A stretch of 64,000 nt of DNA from an uncultured Prevotellaceae bacterium (GTDB taxonomy: Bacteria > Bacteroidota > Bacteroidia > Bacteroidales > Muribaculaceae): positions 60,015 to 124,014 of the forward strand of contig ONKF01000010.1 of the NCBI GenBank assembly GCA_900318335.1, given 5' to 3'. The position numbers and the translations under genes were made by a program. The notes under the pieces were generated by a model. That model was not told where the DNA came from. It ran no database searches and was given only the letters and a program-made list of their open reading frames with translations. Shown in pieces: positions 42,722 through 51,873 of this stretch; the first letter of the stretch is position 1, and each line of letters starts with the position of its first letter.

Positions 42722-43735
42722 ATGAAGACAAAAAACTTTTTATCGATTGTAATGCTCATGCTGGCACTGGCATCCTGTTCCAGCAAGGATGAGAAGAAAC
42801 CGACCGAAATGAAGGAGGAACTGCCCATTGTCGAAGTCGCCACTATCGGCGCGGAAGCTGTGAAGCAGACCAGCGAGTACACGGGTACCGTCGAGGCCTT
42901 CAAGACCAACAACATCTCGTCGAACAGCGGCGCCCGCATCAAGCGCATCCTGGTTGACGTGGGTTCACGCGTGTCAAAGGGGCAACGCCTCGTCATCTTG
43001 GACGACGTGAACATCGCCCAGCAGCAGATTGCACTTGCCAACCTGAAACGCGAGTTGGACCGTGCCCGCGAACTGGTGAAAATCGGTGGCGGCACCCAGC
43101 AGACGGTTGACCAGCTGCAGGCCCAGTATGATGCCAATGCACGCGCCATCCGCACCATGCAGGAGAACACCGTGCTCACCTCGCCCGTGAGCGGCGTGGT
43201 GACAGCCAAGAATTATGACGCCGGTGACCTGCCCGCAGGCCTTCCCGTGCTGACCATTGAGCAACAACAGCCCCTCAAGGTCATCGTCAATGTCAACGAG
43301 AGCGAGTATCCCCACGTGAAGCGGGGCATGCCCGTTGTGGTGAAGTTTGACACCTATGGTGACGAGGTGTTCCAGGGCCAGGTTTACCTGATTCACCCCA
43401 CCGTTGACGCCACGAGCCGCACATTCCAGGTCGAGGTGGCCATCACCAACCGTGGTGACAAGGTGCGCACCGGCATGTTTGCCCGCGTGAACTTCAACTA
43501 CGGCACGACCCACAGCGTTGTCGTTCCCGACCGCGCCGTGCAGAAGCAAGTGGGCTCGGGTGTGCGCTACGTCTGGGTTTATCAGGGTGGCGAGGTCGAG
43601 ATGCGCGAGGTCGAGTTGGGCCAGCGTCTTGAGGACCGTTATGAAGTCAAGGGCGGTCTTGTTGCCGGCACCCAGGTGGTTATCGCTGGTGCATCACGCC
43701 TGCAGGACGGTGCTAAAGTTCAACTGAAGAAATAA
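42722..43735 (+). CDS. RND efflux periplasmic adaptor (membrane fusion) lipoprotein
   Basis: A 337-residue adaptor anchored as a lipoprotein: MKTKNFLSIVMLMLALASC with the cysteine at 19. The barrel-sandwich halves (SEYTGTVEAFKTNNISSNSGARI and VLTSPVSGVVTAKNYDAGDLP) flank an alpha-helical hairpin (about 95-140). It links the inner membrane pump to the TolC protein. It is 75 nt after the TolC gene, with a weak ATCTAGA inverted repeat between them. Confidence 0.92.
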   Translation: MKTKNFLSIVMLMLALASCSSKDEKKPTEMKEELPIVEVATIGAEAVKQTSEYTGTVEAFKTNNISSNSGARIKRILVDVGSRVSKGQRLVILDDVNIAQQQIALANLKRELDRARELVKIGGGTQQTVDQLQAQYDANARAIRTMQENTVLTSPVSGVVTAKNYDAGDLPAGLPVLTIEQQQPLKVIVNVNESEYPHVKRGMPVVVKFDTYGDEVFQGQVYLIHPTVDATSRTFQVEVAITNRGDKVRTGMFARVNFNYGTTHSVVVPDRAVQKQVGSGVRYVWVYQGGEVEMREVELGQRLEDRYEVKGGLVAGTQVVIAGASRLQDGAKVQLKK

Positions 43736-43770
43736 ATCAAGTGTTGCCTGATTGCTAAGGATGAGGTCTG

Positions 43771-43808
43771 AAGTTTAAAGTTTAGAGTTTAAAGTTTAGA
43801 GTTTAAAG
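43771..43808. repeat. Heptamer array between adaptor and pump genes
   Basis: Five 7-nt units, AAGTTTA AAGTTTA GAGTTTA AAGTTTA GAGTTTA, then a partial AAG. It is the cleanest of the 7-nt-period arrays in this window. Confidence 0.75.
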
Positions 43809-43868
43809 AATTCAGGACACAGTTATTAAATCAGAGCAATCAGTGAGACCTATTTAATAGATTCAATT

Positions 43869-46800
43869 ATGAGTTTATATTCCAGTTCAGTAAAACGACC
43901 AGTGACCACGATTCTCGTGTTCGTGGCACTGATTGTGCTGGGTCTGTTCTCACTCCGGAGCCTGCCCATCGACCTGTTCCCCGACGTGGAGACCAACACC
44001 ATCATGGTGATGACCAGTTATGCGGGAACCAGCGCGTCGGACATCGAGCAGAACGTGACCCGTCCCCTTGAGAACGCCCTCAACTCGGTTGAGCACCTCA
44101 AGCACATCACGTCAAACAGCCGTGAGAACATCTCAATTGTGACACTTGAGTTTGAATACGGCTACAACATCGAGACGTTGACCAACGACGTGCGCGACAA
44201 ACTCGACATGGTGTCGAGCATGCTGCCCGACGATGCCAACACGCCCATCATCTTCAAGTTCAGCAGCGACATGATTCCTATCGTGCTGCTCTCGGTGCAG
44301 GCCGGCCAGAGTATGCCGGGACTGTACAAGATCCTGGATGAGAACGTCGCCAACCCGCTGGCACGTGTCGATGGTGTGGGCTCTGTGTCCATCGCCGGTG
44401 CGCCCAAGCGTGAGGTCCACATCTATCTGGACCCCTTACGCATGGAGGCCTATAATCTGAGTGTCGAGACCGTCGCCGCACTTGTCGGTGCCGAGAACCG
44501 CAACATCCCTGGCGGTACCTTTGATATCGGTAACGAGACCTACCCCCTGCGTGTACAGGGTGAGTTTACCGACCCCCAGCAAATGGGCGCCATGGTCGTG
44601 GGCATGTCCCCGACGGGTGGCGTTGTCCACCTGCGCGACGTTGCCCGCATCGATGACTCGCTTGAGGAGCGCGCACAGGAAAGTTTCAACAACGGCCAGA
44701 AGGGCGCGATGATTATCGTGCAGAAACAGTCTGGTGCCAACTCAGTGCAGATTTCAGAGAAGATTGCCAAGGAATTGCCCAAGATCCAGAAGAACCTGCC
44801 CAGCGACATCAAGTTGGGTTACATCGTCGATACGAGCGATAACATCCGCAGCACCATCGCCTCGCTGGTCGAGACCGTGCTGTTCGCCCTGTTGTTTGTG
44901 GGTATCGTGGTGTTTGTGTTCCTGGGACGCTGGCGTGCCACCGTAATTGTGTTGGTGACCATCCCCATCTCGCTGATTGCCTCGTTTATCTACCTGTATG
45001 TGACAGGTAACTCACTGAACATCGTTTCGCTCTCAGCATTGTCCATTGCCATCGGTATGGTGGTCGATGACGCCATTGTGGTGCTCGAGAACGTCACGAC
45101 ACACATCGAGCGTGGCTCGGCTCCCATGCAGGCCGCCGTCAATGGTACCAACGAGGTCGCCCTGTCGGTAATGGCATCGACCCTGACGCTGATTGCCGTG
45201 TTCTTCCCCCTGACGCTCGTCAAGGGTATGACCGGTGTGCTGTTCAAGCAGCTGGGTTGGATGGTGACCATCATGATGGTGCTGTCACTCATCTGTGCGT
45301 TGATGTTGACGCCCATGTTGTGTAGCCGCCTGCTGCGCCTCAATGTGGGTGACACCAAAATTTTCCAGAAGGTGTACGGCCCCATCCTCAAGGTGCTCGA
45401 CAAGATTGACGACTTCTATGCCAAGGTGCTCGACAAGTGCGTTGCCCACCGCTGGATCACCACGGCAACGGCATTAGGCGTCTTTGTTGCCTCCATGTTC
45501 CTGATGAAGTTTGTCGGCACTGAGTTCTTCCCGACCAACGACAACGGCCGCTTGGGTGTCACGCTGGAACTTCCCATCGGCAGCCGCGTCGACCTGGCCA
45601 AGGACGTCAGCCAACGCCTCTACAAGGAGTGGACCAAGAAGTATCCCGAAATCCAGTCCTTCAACTACACCGTTGGCCAGGCCAGCAGCGACAATACCTT
45701 TGCCTCGATGCAGAGCAACGGTTCGCACATCATCTCGATGAACATCATGCTCAATAAGGCCAACGAGCGCAAGCGCGGCATCACCGAGATTGCCGGTATG
45801 ATGCGTGAAGACCTCAAGCAATATCCCGAGTTGAAGAGAGCCATGGTCAACGTGGGTGGCGGTCGTGGTGGCGGCATGAGCGGCCAGAACACGCTGAACT
45901 ACGAGATTTACGGCTACGACTTCACCAAGACCGACAGTGTGGCCCAGCGCCTGAAACGCATCCTCGAGAAAGTTCCTGGAGCGGCCGACATCAACATCAG
46001 CCGCAGCGACTACCAGCCCGAGTACCATGTGGACTTTGACCGCGAGAAACTGGCGTTATACGGCCTGAACCTGAGCACTGCCGCCACGGCCCTGCGTAAC
46101 CGCATCAACGGTACGACAGCCAGTTACTTCCGTGAGGACGGTATGGAGTATGACATCAAGGTGATGTACGATCCCGAGCACCGCCGCAGCATCAGCGACA
46201 TCGAGAACATCATGCTCTATAACACCATGGGAACCGGCGTGCGCCTCAAGGAGGTGGGCACGGTGACCGAGCAATTCTATCCGCCCACCATCGAGCGCAA
46301 GGACCGTGAGCGCATCATCACCGTTTCCACCGTTGTCCAAGACCGTGCAATGAGTGAAGTCATCGCCGATGCCCAGCCGCTCATCGACAAGATGGACAAA
46401 CCCGGTGACGTGATGATCCAGTTGAGCGGTAGTTACGAGGACCAGCAAGACTCGTTCGGCGATCTGGCCGTATTGGGTGTGCTCATTATCCTGCTGGTTT
46501 ACATTGTGATGGCAGGTCAGTTTGAGTCGTTTACCTATCCCGGTATCATCATGACTTCAATTCTGTTCGCCTTCTCCGGTATCGTGCTCATCCTGCTGGT
46601 GACCCACACCAACCTGAATGTGATGTCAATGATCGGTGGTATCATGCTGATTGGTATCGTAGTGAAAAACGGTATTGTGCTCATTGACTACATCAACCTG
46701 AACCGTGAGCGCGGCATGAGCATCCGCGATGACCACCATCCTGGGTATGGTTCCCATGGCAGTGGGTACTGGTGTGGGTAGTGAGATGTGGCGCCCGATG

Positions 46801-46959
46801 GGTATCGCCGTAATCGGCGGTCTGACCATGTCCACGCTGATGACCTTGCTGTTCGTGCCGACGATGTACACCATCTTTGCGTTGACGGGCATCCGCCGCA
46901 ACCGCAAGAAGATGGCCAAGGAGCACAAGCAGGGCTTAAAACAATCGACTAACAACTAA
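43869..46959 (+). pseudogene. RND efflux pump (AcrB/HAE1 type) with deletion and frameshift near the 3' end
   Basis: An inner membrane proton-driven drug exporter. The first frame runs 970 codons from MSLYSSSVKRPVTTILVF, with the family's TM helices and porter domains intact (VFVFLGRWRATVIVLVTIPISL, SIAIGMVVDDAIVVLENV). At about 46724-46729 it breaks: after RERGMSIRD the frame shifts and stops at 46781. The proper C-terminus continues in the +1 frame as MTTILGMVPMAVGTGVGSEM to 46959. Homologues have about 19 residues between these points, so roughly 50 nt were deleted. The last two to three helices are lost from the main frame. The pump is probably non-functional unless the two pieces complement or the lesion is an assembly error. 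Confidence 0.85.
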
Positions 46960-46982
46960 ACAACAGACACTATATAAATGAT

Positions 46983-47276
46983 ATGAAAGCGATATTCATT
47001 GCATTTGACGAGGCCTACTATGACCGCATTGTCGAGCGGTTGAATCTGCTCAACTGCCGCGGATTCACGGGGTGGCGCGAGGTGCAGGGCCGTGGCAGCA
47101 AGACAGGCGAGCCCCACTATGCGACCCACGCCTGGCCATCGATCGCGTCAGCCATCCTGACCGTGGTTGACGACCGCCGAGTGGATGCCGTGCTCGACGA
47201 GCTGCACCAGATGGACTTAGCGACACCCAAGCTGGGCCTGCGTGCGTTTGTCCTGCCCGTGGAGCGCACCATTTAG
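46983..47276 (+). CDS. Small PII-like protein of the efflux operon
   Basis: A 97-residue protein, MKAIFIAFDEAYYDRIVERLN, with alternating beta and alpha segments (AILTVVDDRRVDAVLDELHQMD) that look like a ferredoxin-like/PII-type (DUF3240-like) fold. It sits 23 nt after the broken pump gene, where small proteins of this kind often accompany RND operons in Bacteroidota. It lacks the usual PII T-loop signature. Function is unknown; regulation of the pump is a guess. Confidence 0.6.
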   Translation: MKAIFIAFDEAYYDRIVERLNLLNCRGFTGWREVQGRGSKTGEPHYATHAWPSIASAILTVVDDRRVDAVLDELHQMDLATPKLGLRAFVLPVERTI

Positions 47277-47309
47277 CCCCTCGACGATGACCCATTAGTC
47301 CCATTCATC

Positions 47310-47393
47310 AGAGGGTGTGTCATAATTGGCCTAAAGTTTGAAATCGGCCTAACGGCCGAGAAAATTACAGGCTTGTGTTATGACACATCCTCT
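47310..47393 (+). terminator. Long-range hairpin ending the efflux operon
   Basis: AGAGGGTGTGTCATAA (47310-47325) pairs with 47378-47393, with one G-T wobble. The 52-nt loop holds a smaller CGGCC/GGCCG hairpin. The stem has the same GGGTGTGTCAT core as those at 2631 and 16157. Confidence 0.7.
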
Positions 47394-47411
47394 TGATTAA
47401 AAAAAATGCAC

Positions 47412-47419
47412 TACCTTTG
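47412..47419 (+). promoter_or_regulatory. -7 element of the porin gene
   Basis: TACCTTTG at 47412-47419 lies 17 nt before the ATG at 47437. The nearest TTG (47393-47395) is only 16 nt upstream and sits at the edge of the preceding hairpin. Confidence 0.5.
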
Positions 47420-47436
47420 CGTCTCGATAATAAGGA

Positions 47437-49443
47437 ATGAGAAGAAGATTATTAGTCATACTGGCACTGATTACGGCTGCAGCGACCAATGTCGCTGTAG
47501 CGCAATTCTCCACAGCGAGCACTTCCAAGACCGCCAAGGTCAAGAAGCAGCGGGTGGAGCCGTCGTATGCCTGGAGGGTGAGCGAGCCGTTGGGCCTGCA
47601 CTATCCTTCAACCATCGACACGCTGCACCTGGATTACCACCGCACGATGGTGCCGTCGATGGTGAGCGAGGCGTGGGCGACCACGGGTAACTACGGAGCG
47701 CCAGGTCAGGACCAGGTCTTCTTTAACCGCCCGGCAGCCACAGGCGAATTCTTCTTTGAGGACGCTATCGCGGCATGGATGCACAACACCGCGACGATGC
47801 GCTTCTACAACACGCGCATTCCCATGACATTGCTCAGCCACTCGACTGGTGGCGACAAGTACAGCAATCTGGACAGGACACAGCTCGAATTCTCGGGCAA
47901 CGTGAACCGTAAGACACAGTTGGGCGGCGGCATTGACTACATCTACAGCAAGGGCTCCTATGACGCCCAGGCCGACAAGGACTTCACCTGGCGCCTGTTC
48001 GGATCCCACATGGGCGACCGCTACGAGGTGCAGGCATTCTTTGACCACTACAACTACACGACCAAGGAGAGCGGCGGCATTACCGACGACCGCTACATCA
48101 CCGACCCCGCCGAGGTGCAGGGCGGTGTGACACGCGTGGACAATAAGAGCATCCCCACCCTGCTGACCAACTCCCAGAGCCACATGGAGGGCAGCCAGTT
48201 CTACCTGAATCAGCGATACAAGGTGGGATACTACCGCTATCGTCGTGACAGCGTGACCGATACCGTCATCGACCGCACCTATGTGCCCGTGACGAGCTTT
48301 ATCTGGACACTCGACTTCAGGCACAGCAAGCACCAGTTCCTGAACAAGAACGGCCAGGAGGACACGACCTTCTTTGACCACACCTACTTGAGCCTGGGCG
48401 GCACCGACGAGGCCACCCGCTACTGGGGGCTGCGCAACACCCTGGGAGTGTCGATGCTGGAGGGTTTCAACAAGTACGCCAAATTCGGGTTTGCCGTCTA
48501 TGGCACCCACGAGGTGAGGCGCTACACCCAGGTGAGCACCGACAGCATTGACAACTCATCGGGCAAACTCGAAGGCTTGCCCTTCTCTCCCGACCATAGC
48601 AAGACCCAGAACCTGTTGTGGCTTGGTGGCCAGCTGACCAAGCAGCAAGGCTCGCTGCTCAGGTATAACGCGACGGCCCAGTTTGGCGTGTTAGGCGACG
48701 TGGCAGGCGAGGTCGATATCACGGGTGACGTGACCACGCGCTTCAAGCTGTTGGGCGATTCGGTAAGCGTCAAGGGTTACGGTTACTTCAAGAACCTGTC
48801 GGTACCCTATCTGATCCAGCACTTTGTGTCCAACCACTACGCATGGGATAACAATTTCAGCAAGACCAAGCGCGTGCGCGTGGGCGGAGAACTGGATATC
48901 CCCTTCTCGTGGACACGTGTCAACGTGGGCTACGAGACATTGACCGACTTCATCTATTGGGATGCCAACGGCCGTCCCGCCCAGCATGGCGGCGCTATCC
49001 ATGTGCTGTCTGCCAGATTGCAACAGGGGTTGCACTTCAAGGCCTTCAACTGGGACAACAGCGTGGTGTTGCAGACGAGCAGCAACGAGGAGGTGTTGCC
49101 GCTGCCCAAGTTTGCCATCTACAGCAACATGTATGCCACATTCACTATCGCCCGCGTGCTTCACGTGCAGATGGGTGTTGACGGCAACTTCTACACCGAG
49201 TATTACGCCCCCACCTACAATCCCGCGACAATGACCTTCCACGGGCAGCAGGAAATGAAGTGCGGCGGTTTCCCCATCTTGAACCTATATGCCAACTTCA
49301 AGATGAAGCAGGCACGCTTCTTTGTCGCCTGGACCCACTTCAACCAGAAAATCAGCAGTGGCGATGCCTACTTCGCCACCCCACACTACCCGCTCAATCC
49401 TGCCCGCCTGCAAGTCGGTGTGAGCGTCAACTTCGTGAACTGA
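47437..49443 (+). CDS. Putative outer membrane porin (Bacteroidota putative porin family)
   Basis: A 668-residue outer membrane protein. Signal peptide: MRRRLLVILALITAAATNVAVAQ. Early family motifs LGLHYPSTIDTLHLDYHRT and QDQVFFNRP precede a long series of amphipathic strands such as GGGIDYIYSKGSYDAQADKD and FMVNLYANF-like strands near the end, consistent with a large beta barrel. It ends in VGVSVNFVN, an aromatic-rich terminal strand. Probably a general porin; substrate unknown. Confidence 0.8.
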   Translation: MRRRLLVILALITAAATNVAVAQFSTASTSKTAKVKKQRVEPSYAWRVSEPLGLHYPSTIDTLHLDYHRTMVPSMVSEAWATTGNYGAPGQDQVFFNRPAATGEFFFEDAIAAWMHNTATMRFYNTRIPMTLLSHSTGGDKYSNLDRTQLEFSGNVNRKTQLGGGIDYIYSKGSYDAQADKDFTWRLFGSHMGDRYEVQAFFDHYNYTTKESGGITDDRYITDPAEVQGGVTRVDNKSIPTLLTNSQSHMEGSQFYLNQRYKVGYYRYRRDSVTDTVIDRTYVPVTSFIWTLDFRHSKHQFLNKNGQEDTTFFDHTYLSLGGTDEATRYWGLRNTLGVSMLEGFNKYAKFGFAVYGTHEVRRYTQVSTDSIDNSSGKLEGLPFSPDHSKTQNLLWLGGQLTKQQGSLLRYNATAQFGVLGDVAGEVDITGDVTTRFKLLGDSVSVKGYGYFKNLSVPYLIQHFVSNHYAWDNNFSKTKRVRVGGELDIPFSWTRVNVGYETLTDFIYWDANGRPAQHGGAIHVLSARLQQGLHFKAFNWDNSVVLQTSSNEEVLPLPKFAIYSNMYATFTIARVLHVQMGVDGNFYTEYYAPTYNPATMTFHGQQEMKCGGFPILNLYANFKMKQARFFVAWTHFNQKISSGDAYFATPHYPLNPARLQVGVSVNFVN

Positions 49444-49465
49444 TTACAATCAACAACTGAGGTAT

Positions 49466-49532
49466 CTGAAGTATCTGAGAGTTCCAAAGGCCTAATATGA
49501 CACAGGTTCTTAAGAACTCTCAGATATTTCGG
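49466..49532 (+). terminator. Long stem-loop between porin and aminotransferase genes
   Basis: A 19-bp stem with two wobbles pairs 49466-49484 with 49514-49532; the inner 13 bp (TATCTGAGAGTTC) are perfect. The left arm contains a repeated octamer GTATCTGA (49462-49469 and 49471-49478). Confidence 0.6.
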
Positions 49533-49585
49533 TTGCCAAAGACAAATATAATTTGCTTTTTACACTTGACTTGCACTATTTTTTG

Positions 49586-49593
49586 TACCTTTG
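49586..49593 (+). promoter_or_regulatory. -7 element of the aminotransferase gene
   Basis: TACCTTTG at 49586-49593 places the transcript start near 49600, so translation begins at the ATG at 49654 and not at an in-frame start at 49591. Confidence 0.6.
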
Positions 49594-49653
49594 TCCGTCG
49601 AAAGAGACTTCATATCATTAACAAGAATAATTCAAGAAATTTTAGAGAACATT

Positions 49654-50847
49654 ATGCCTAAACTATCAGAACGCAGCGTGAAGATGCCGGCATCGCCCAT
49701 CCGCAGGCTTGCTCCGTTTGCCGCCGAAGCTAAGAAGCGCGGCATTAAAGTGTATCACCTCAACATCGGTCAGCCCGACATCCACACCCCCGAGGAAGGT
49801 CTGGAAGCAATCAAGCACGTGGACCGCAAGGTGCTGGAATACTCGCCCTCGCAGGGCATTCCCAGCTACGTGGAGAAGCTGGTAGGTTACTACAAGCGCT
49901 ATGACATCGACCTGAGTGTTGACGACATCATCGTGACCTGCGGTGGCAGCGAGGCTGTGCAGATGGCCTTCATGGTATGCCTGAACCCTGGTGACGAAGT
50001 CATTATTCCCGAGCCCGCCTATGCCAACTACATGGGCTTTGCCTGCGAGACCGGTGCTGTGGTTCGCACCATTACGACCCACATCGAGGACGGTTTTGCA
50101 CTGCCTCCCGTCGAGGAGTTTGAGAAGGTCATCAACGAGCGCACCCGCGCCATCATGATCTGTAACCCCAACAACCCGACCGGTACGCTGTACAGCCGCG
50201 AGGAGCTGATGCGCCTGCGCGACCTGGTGAAGAAATACGACCTGTTCCTGTTTGCCGACGAGGTTTATCGTGAGTTCATCTACAGCGATGCACCCTACAC
50301 CAGCGCTATGCACCTCGAGGGCATTGAGAACAACGTCATCATGATCGACAGCGTGTCGAAGCGCTACAGCGAGTGCGGTATCCGCATCGGTGCCTTCATC
50401 ACCCGCAACAAGGAAGTGCGCGCTGCCGCCATGAAGCTGGCTCAGGCCCGCCTGAGTCCTCCCCTGCTCGGCCAGCTCGTTGCCGAGGCATCGCTCGACG
50501 CACCTCAGGCCTACCACAAGGGCGTTTATGACGAGTACATCGCTCGCCGCAACTGCCTCGTTGAGGGCCTGAACAAGATCCCCGGCGTCTTCAGCCCGAT
50601 GCCCATGGGAGCCTTCTACACCGTTGCCAAGCTGCCGGTGAAGGATATCGACGACTTCTGCCGCTGGTGCCTTGAGGAGTTCAACTACGAGGGTGAGACC
50701 GTGATGATGGCTCCTGCCAGCGGTTTCTATGCCACCCCTGGCCTGGGTAAGGACGAGGTGCGCATGGCCTATGTGCTCAAGATTGACGACCTGAAGCGCG
50801 CACTCGTGGTACTCGAGAAAGCCCTCGAGGCCTACAACGCCCGCTAA
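49654..50847 (+). CDS. PLP-dependent aminotransferase, class I/II
   Basis: A 397-residue cytoplasmic aminotransferase. MPASPIRRLAPFAAEAKKRGIKVYHLNIGQPDIHTP is the usual AspC-like N-terminus; NPNNPTGTLYSREEL and DSVSKRYSECGIRIGAF contain the PLP Asp region and the Schiff-base Lys (VSKRYS). Substrate is not clear; an aspartate or broad-range 2-oxoacid aminotransferase is likely. Transcribed alone from its own promoter. Confidence 0.9.
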   Translation: MPKLSERSVKMPASPIRRLAPFAAEAKKRGIKVYHLNIGQPDIHTPEEGLEAIKHVDRKVLEYSPSQGIPSYVEKLVGYYKRYDIDLSVDDIIVTCGGSEAVQMAFMVCLNPGDEVIIPEPAYANYMGFACETGAVVRTITTHIEDGFALPPVEEFEKVINERTRAIMICNPNNPTGTLYSREELMRLRDLVKKYDLFLFADEVYREFIYSDAPYTSAMHLEGIENNVIMIDSVSKRYSECGIRIGAFITRNKEVRAAAMKLAQARLSPPLLGQLVAEASLDAPQAYHKGVYDEYIARRNCLVEGLNKIPGVFSPMPMGAFYTVAKLPVKDIDDFCRWCLEEFNYEGETVMMAPASGFYATPGLGKDEVRMAYVLKIDDLKRALVVLEKALEAYNAR

Positions 50848-50877
50848 AGTCGACCCGACACAAAACTATCATTAACG

Positions 50878-50913
50878 ATACCGCCAGCCCAAAATTCTTG
50901 AGGCTGGCGGTAT
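50878..50913 (+). terminator. Hairpin terminator after the aminotransferase gene
   Basis: A perfect 12-bp stem pairs ATACCGCCAGCC (50878-50889) with its complement (50902-50913). The right arm touches the -33 TTG (50913-50915) of the next promoter. Confidence 0.75.
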
Positions 50914-50943
50914 TGTATAAATCAGCAAAAAGTAGTACCTTTG
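50913..50943 (+). promoter_or_regulatory. Promoter of the solute-binding protein gene
   Basis: TTG (50913-50915) and TACCTTTG (50936-50943) are 20 nt apart, 21 nt before the ATG at 50964. Confidence 0.65.
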
Positions 50944-50963
50944 CACTCCAATAAAAAAACGAG

Positions 50964-51812
50964 ATGGCAATGATGAGACAACGACAGCCCGCCAAGCGGG
51001 GGCAAATGATACTGTACATGGTGCTGCTGGCAGTGGTGGTGGCATGTATGGTGGCATTGAGCATGTGTGACCGTCCCAAGGAGTCGCCCGACGTGCGGCC
51101 CAGCGGCGGTGACACGCTCGACATCGCCATCGAGTACTCCCCAGTGACCTATTACACCTATGATGACACCTTGGGAGGTTATAACTATGACCTGCTGCGC
51201 CTGATGGCCGACAGTGCCGGATGCCCCATGAAGTTCCATCCCGTGGTGACCCTCGAGAAGGCCCTCGCCGGACTTGAGGAAGGCCGATATGACGTGGTGG
51301 TGGCACAATTCCCCATGACAGCGGGCGACACGGCCCGATTTGCCTTTACCGACCCCATCTACATCGACCAGCAGGTGCTCGTGCAGCGCCGTGGCAGCCA
51401 AGCCATCCACTCCCAGCTGGACCTGGCGGGCGACACCGTGTGGGTTGTGAAAGGTTCACCCATGATTGAGCGCATCGCGAGCCTGAGCCGCGAGATCGGC
51501 GACACTATCTATGTGCACGTGGATGAGCTCTATGGCCCTGAACAACTGATGATGATGGTGTCGGCAGGCGAGATACGCTATGCCGTCGTCAACCGTTCCA
51601 TCGCCCGCGCGATGGCGTCACGCCTACCCAACCTGGACCGTTCGGTGGCCATCAGCCTGTCCCAGTTCCAGTCATGGATGGTGGACAAGGGCCGCCAGAG
51701 CCTGTGCGACAGCCTGAACCAGTGGCACCGCCAGGTGAAGCGTGACACCGCCGTGTATCTGGGCCTGCAACGCCGCTACTTTGGTGGCACATTCCCCACG
51801 TTGGCACGATAA
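50964..51812 (+). CDS. Membrane-anchored solute-binding (SBP_bac_3) domain protein
   Basis: A 282-residue protein with an N-terminal membrane segment (about 13-33, MILYMVLLAVVVACMVALSMC; the cysteine could be a lipidation site, but the match is not ideal). The remainder is a periplasmic type II solute-binding fold: LDIAIEYSPVTYYTYDDTLGGYNYDLLRLMAD, then VDKGRQSLCDSLNQW. No permease or ATPase genes are nearby, so it may be a sensor or a MltF-like domain without the lytic part. Specificity is unknown. Confidence 0.75.
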   Translation: MAMMRQRQPAKRGQMILYMVLLAVVVACMVALSMCDRPKESPDVRPSGGDTLDIAIEYSPVTYYTYDDTLGGYNYDLLRLMADSAGCPMKFHPVVTLEKALAGLEEGRYDVVVAQFPMTAGDTARFAFTDPIYIDQQVLVQRRGSQAIHSQLDLAGDTVWVVKGSPMIERIASLSREIGDTIYVHVDELYGPEQLMMMVSAGEIRYAVVNRSIARAMASRLPNLDRSVAISLSQFQSWMVDKGRQSLCDSLNQWHRQVKRDTAVYLGLQRRYFGGTFPTLAR

Positions 51813-51873
51813 TTGCAGTGTTGACATACATTTTACCCGATTCACACAGACAAATTAACACCTCAACACAACT

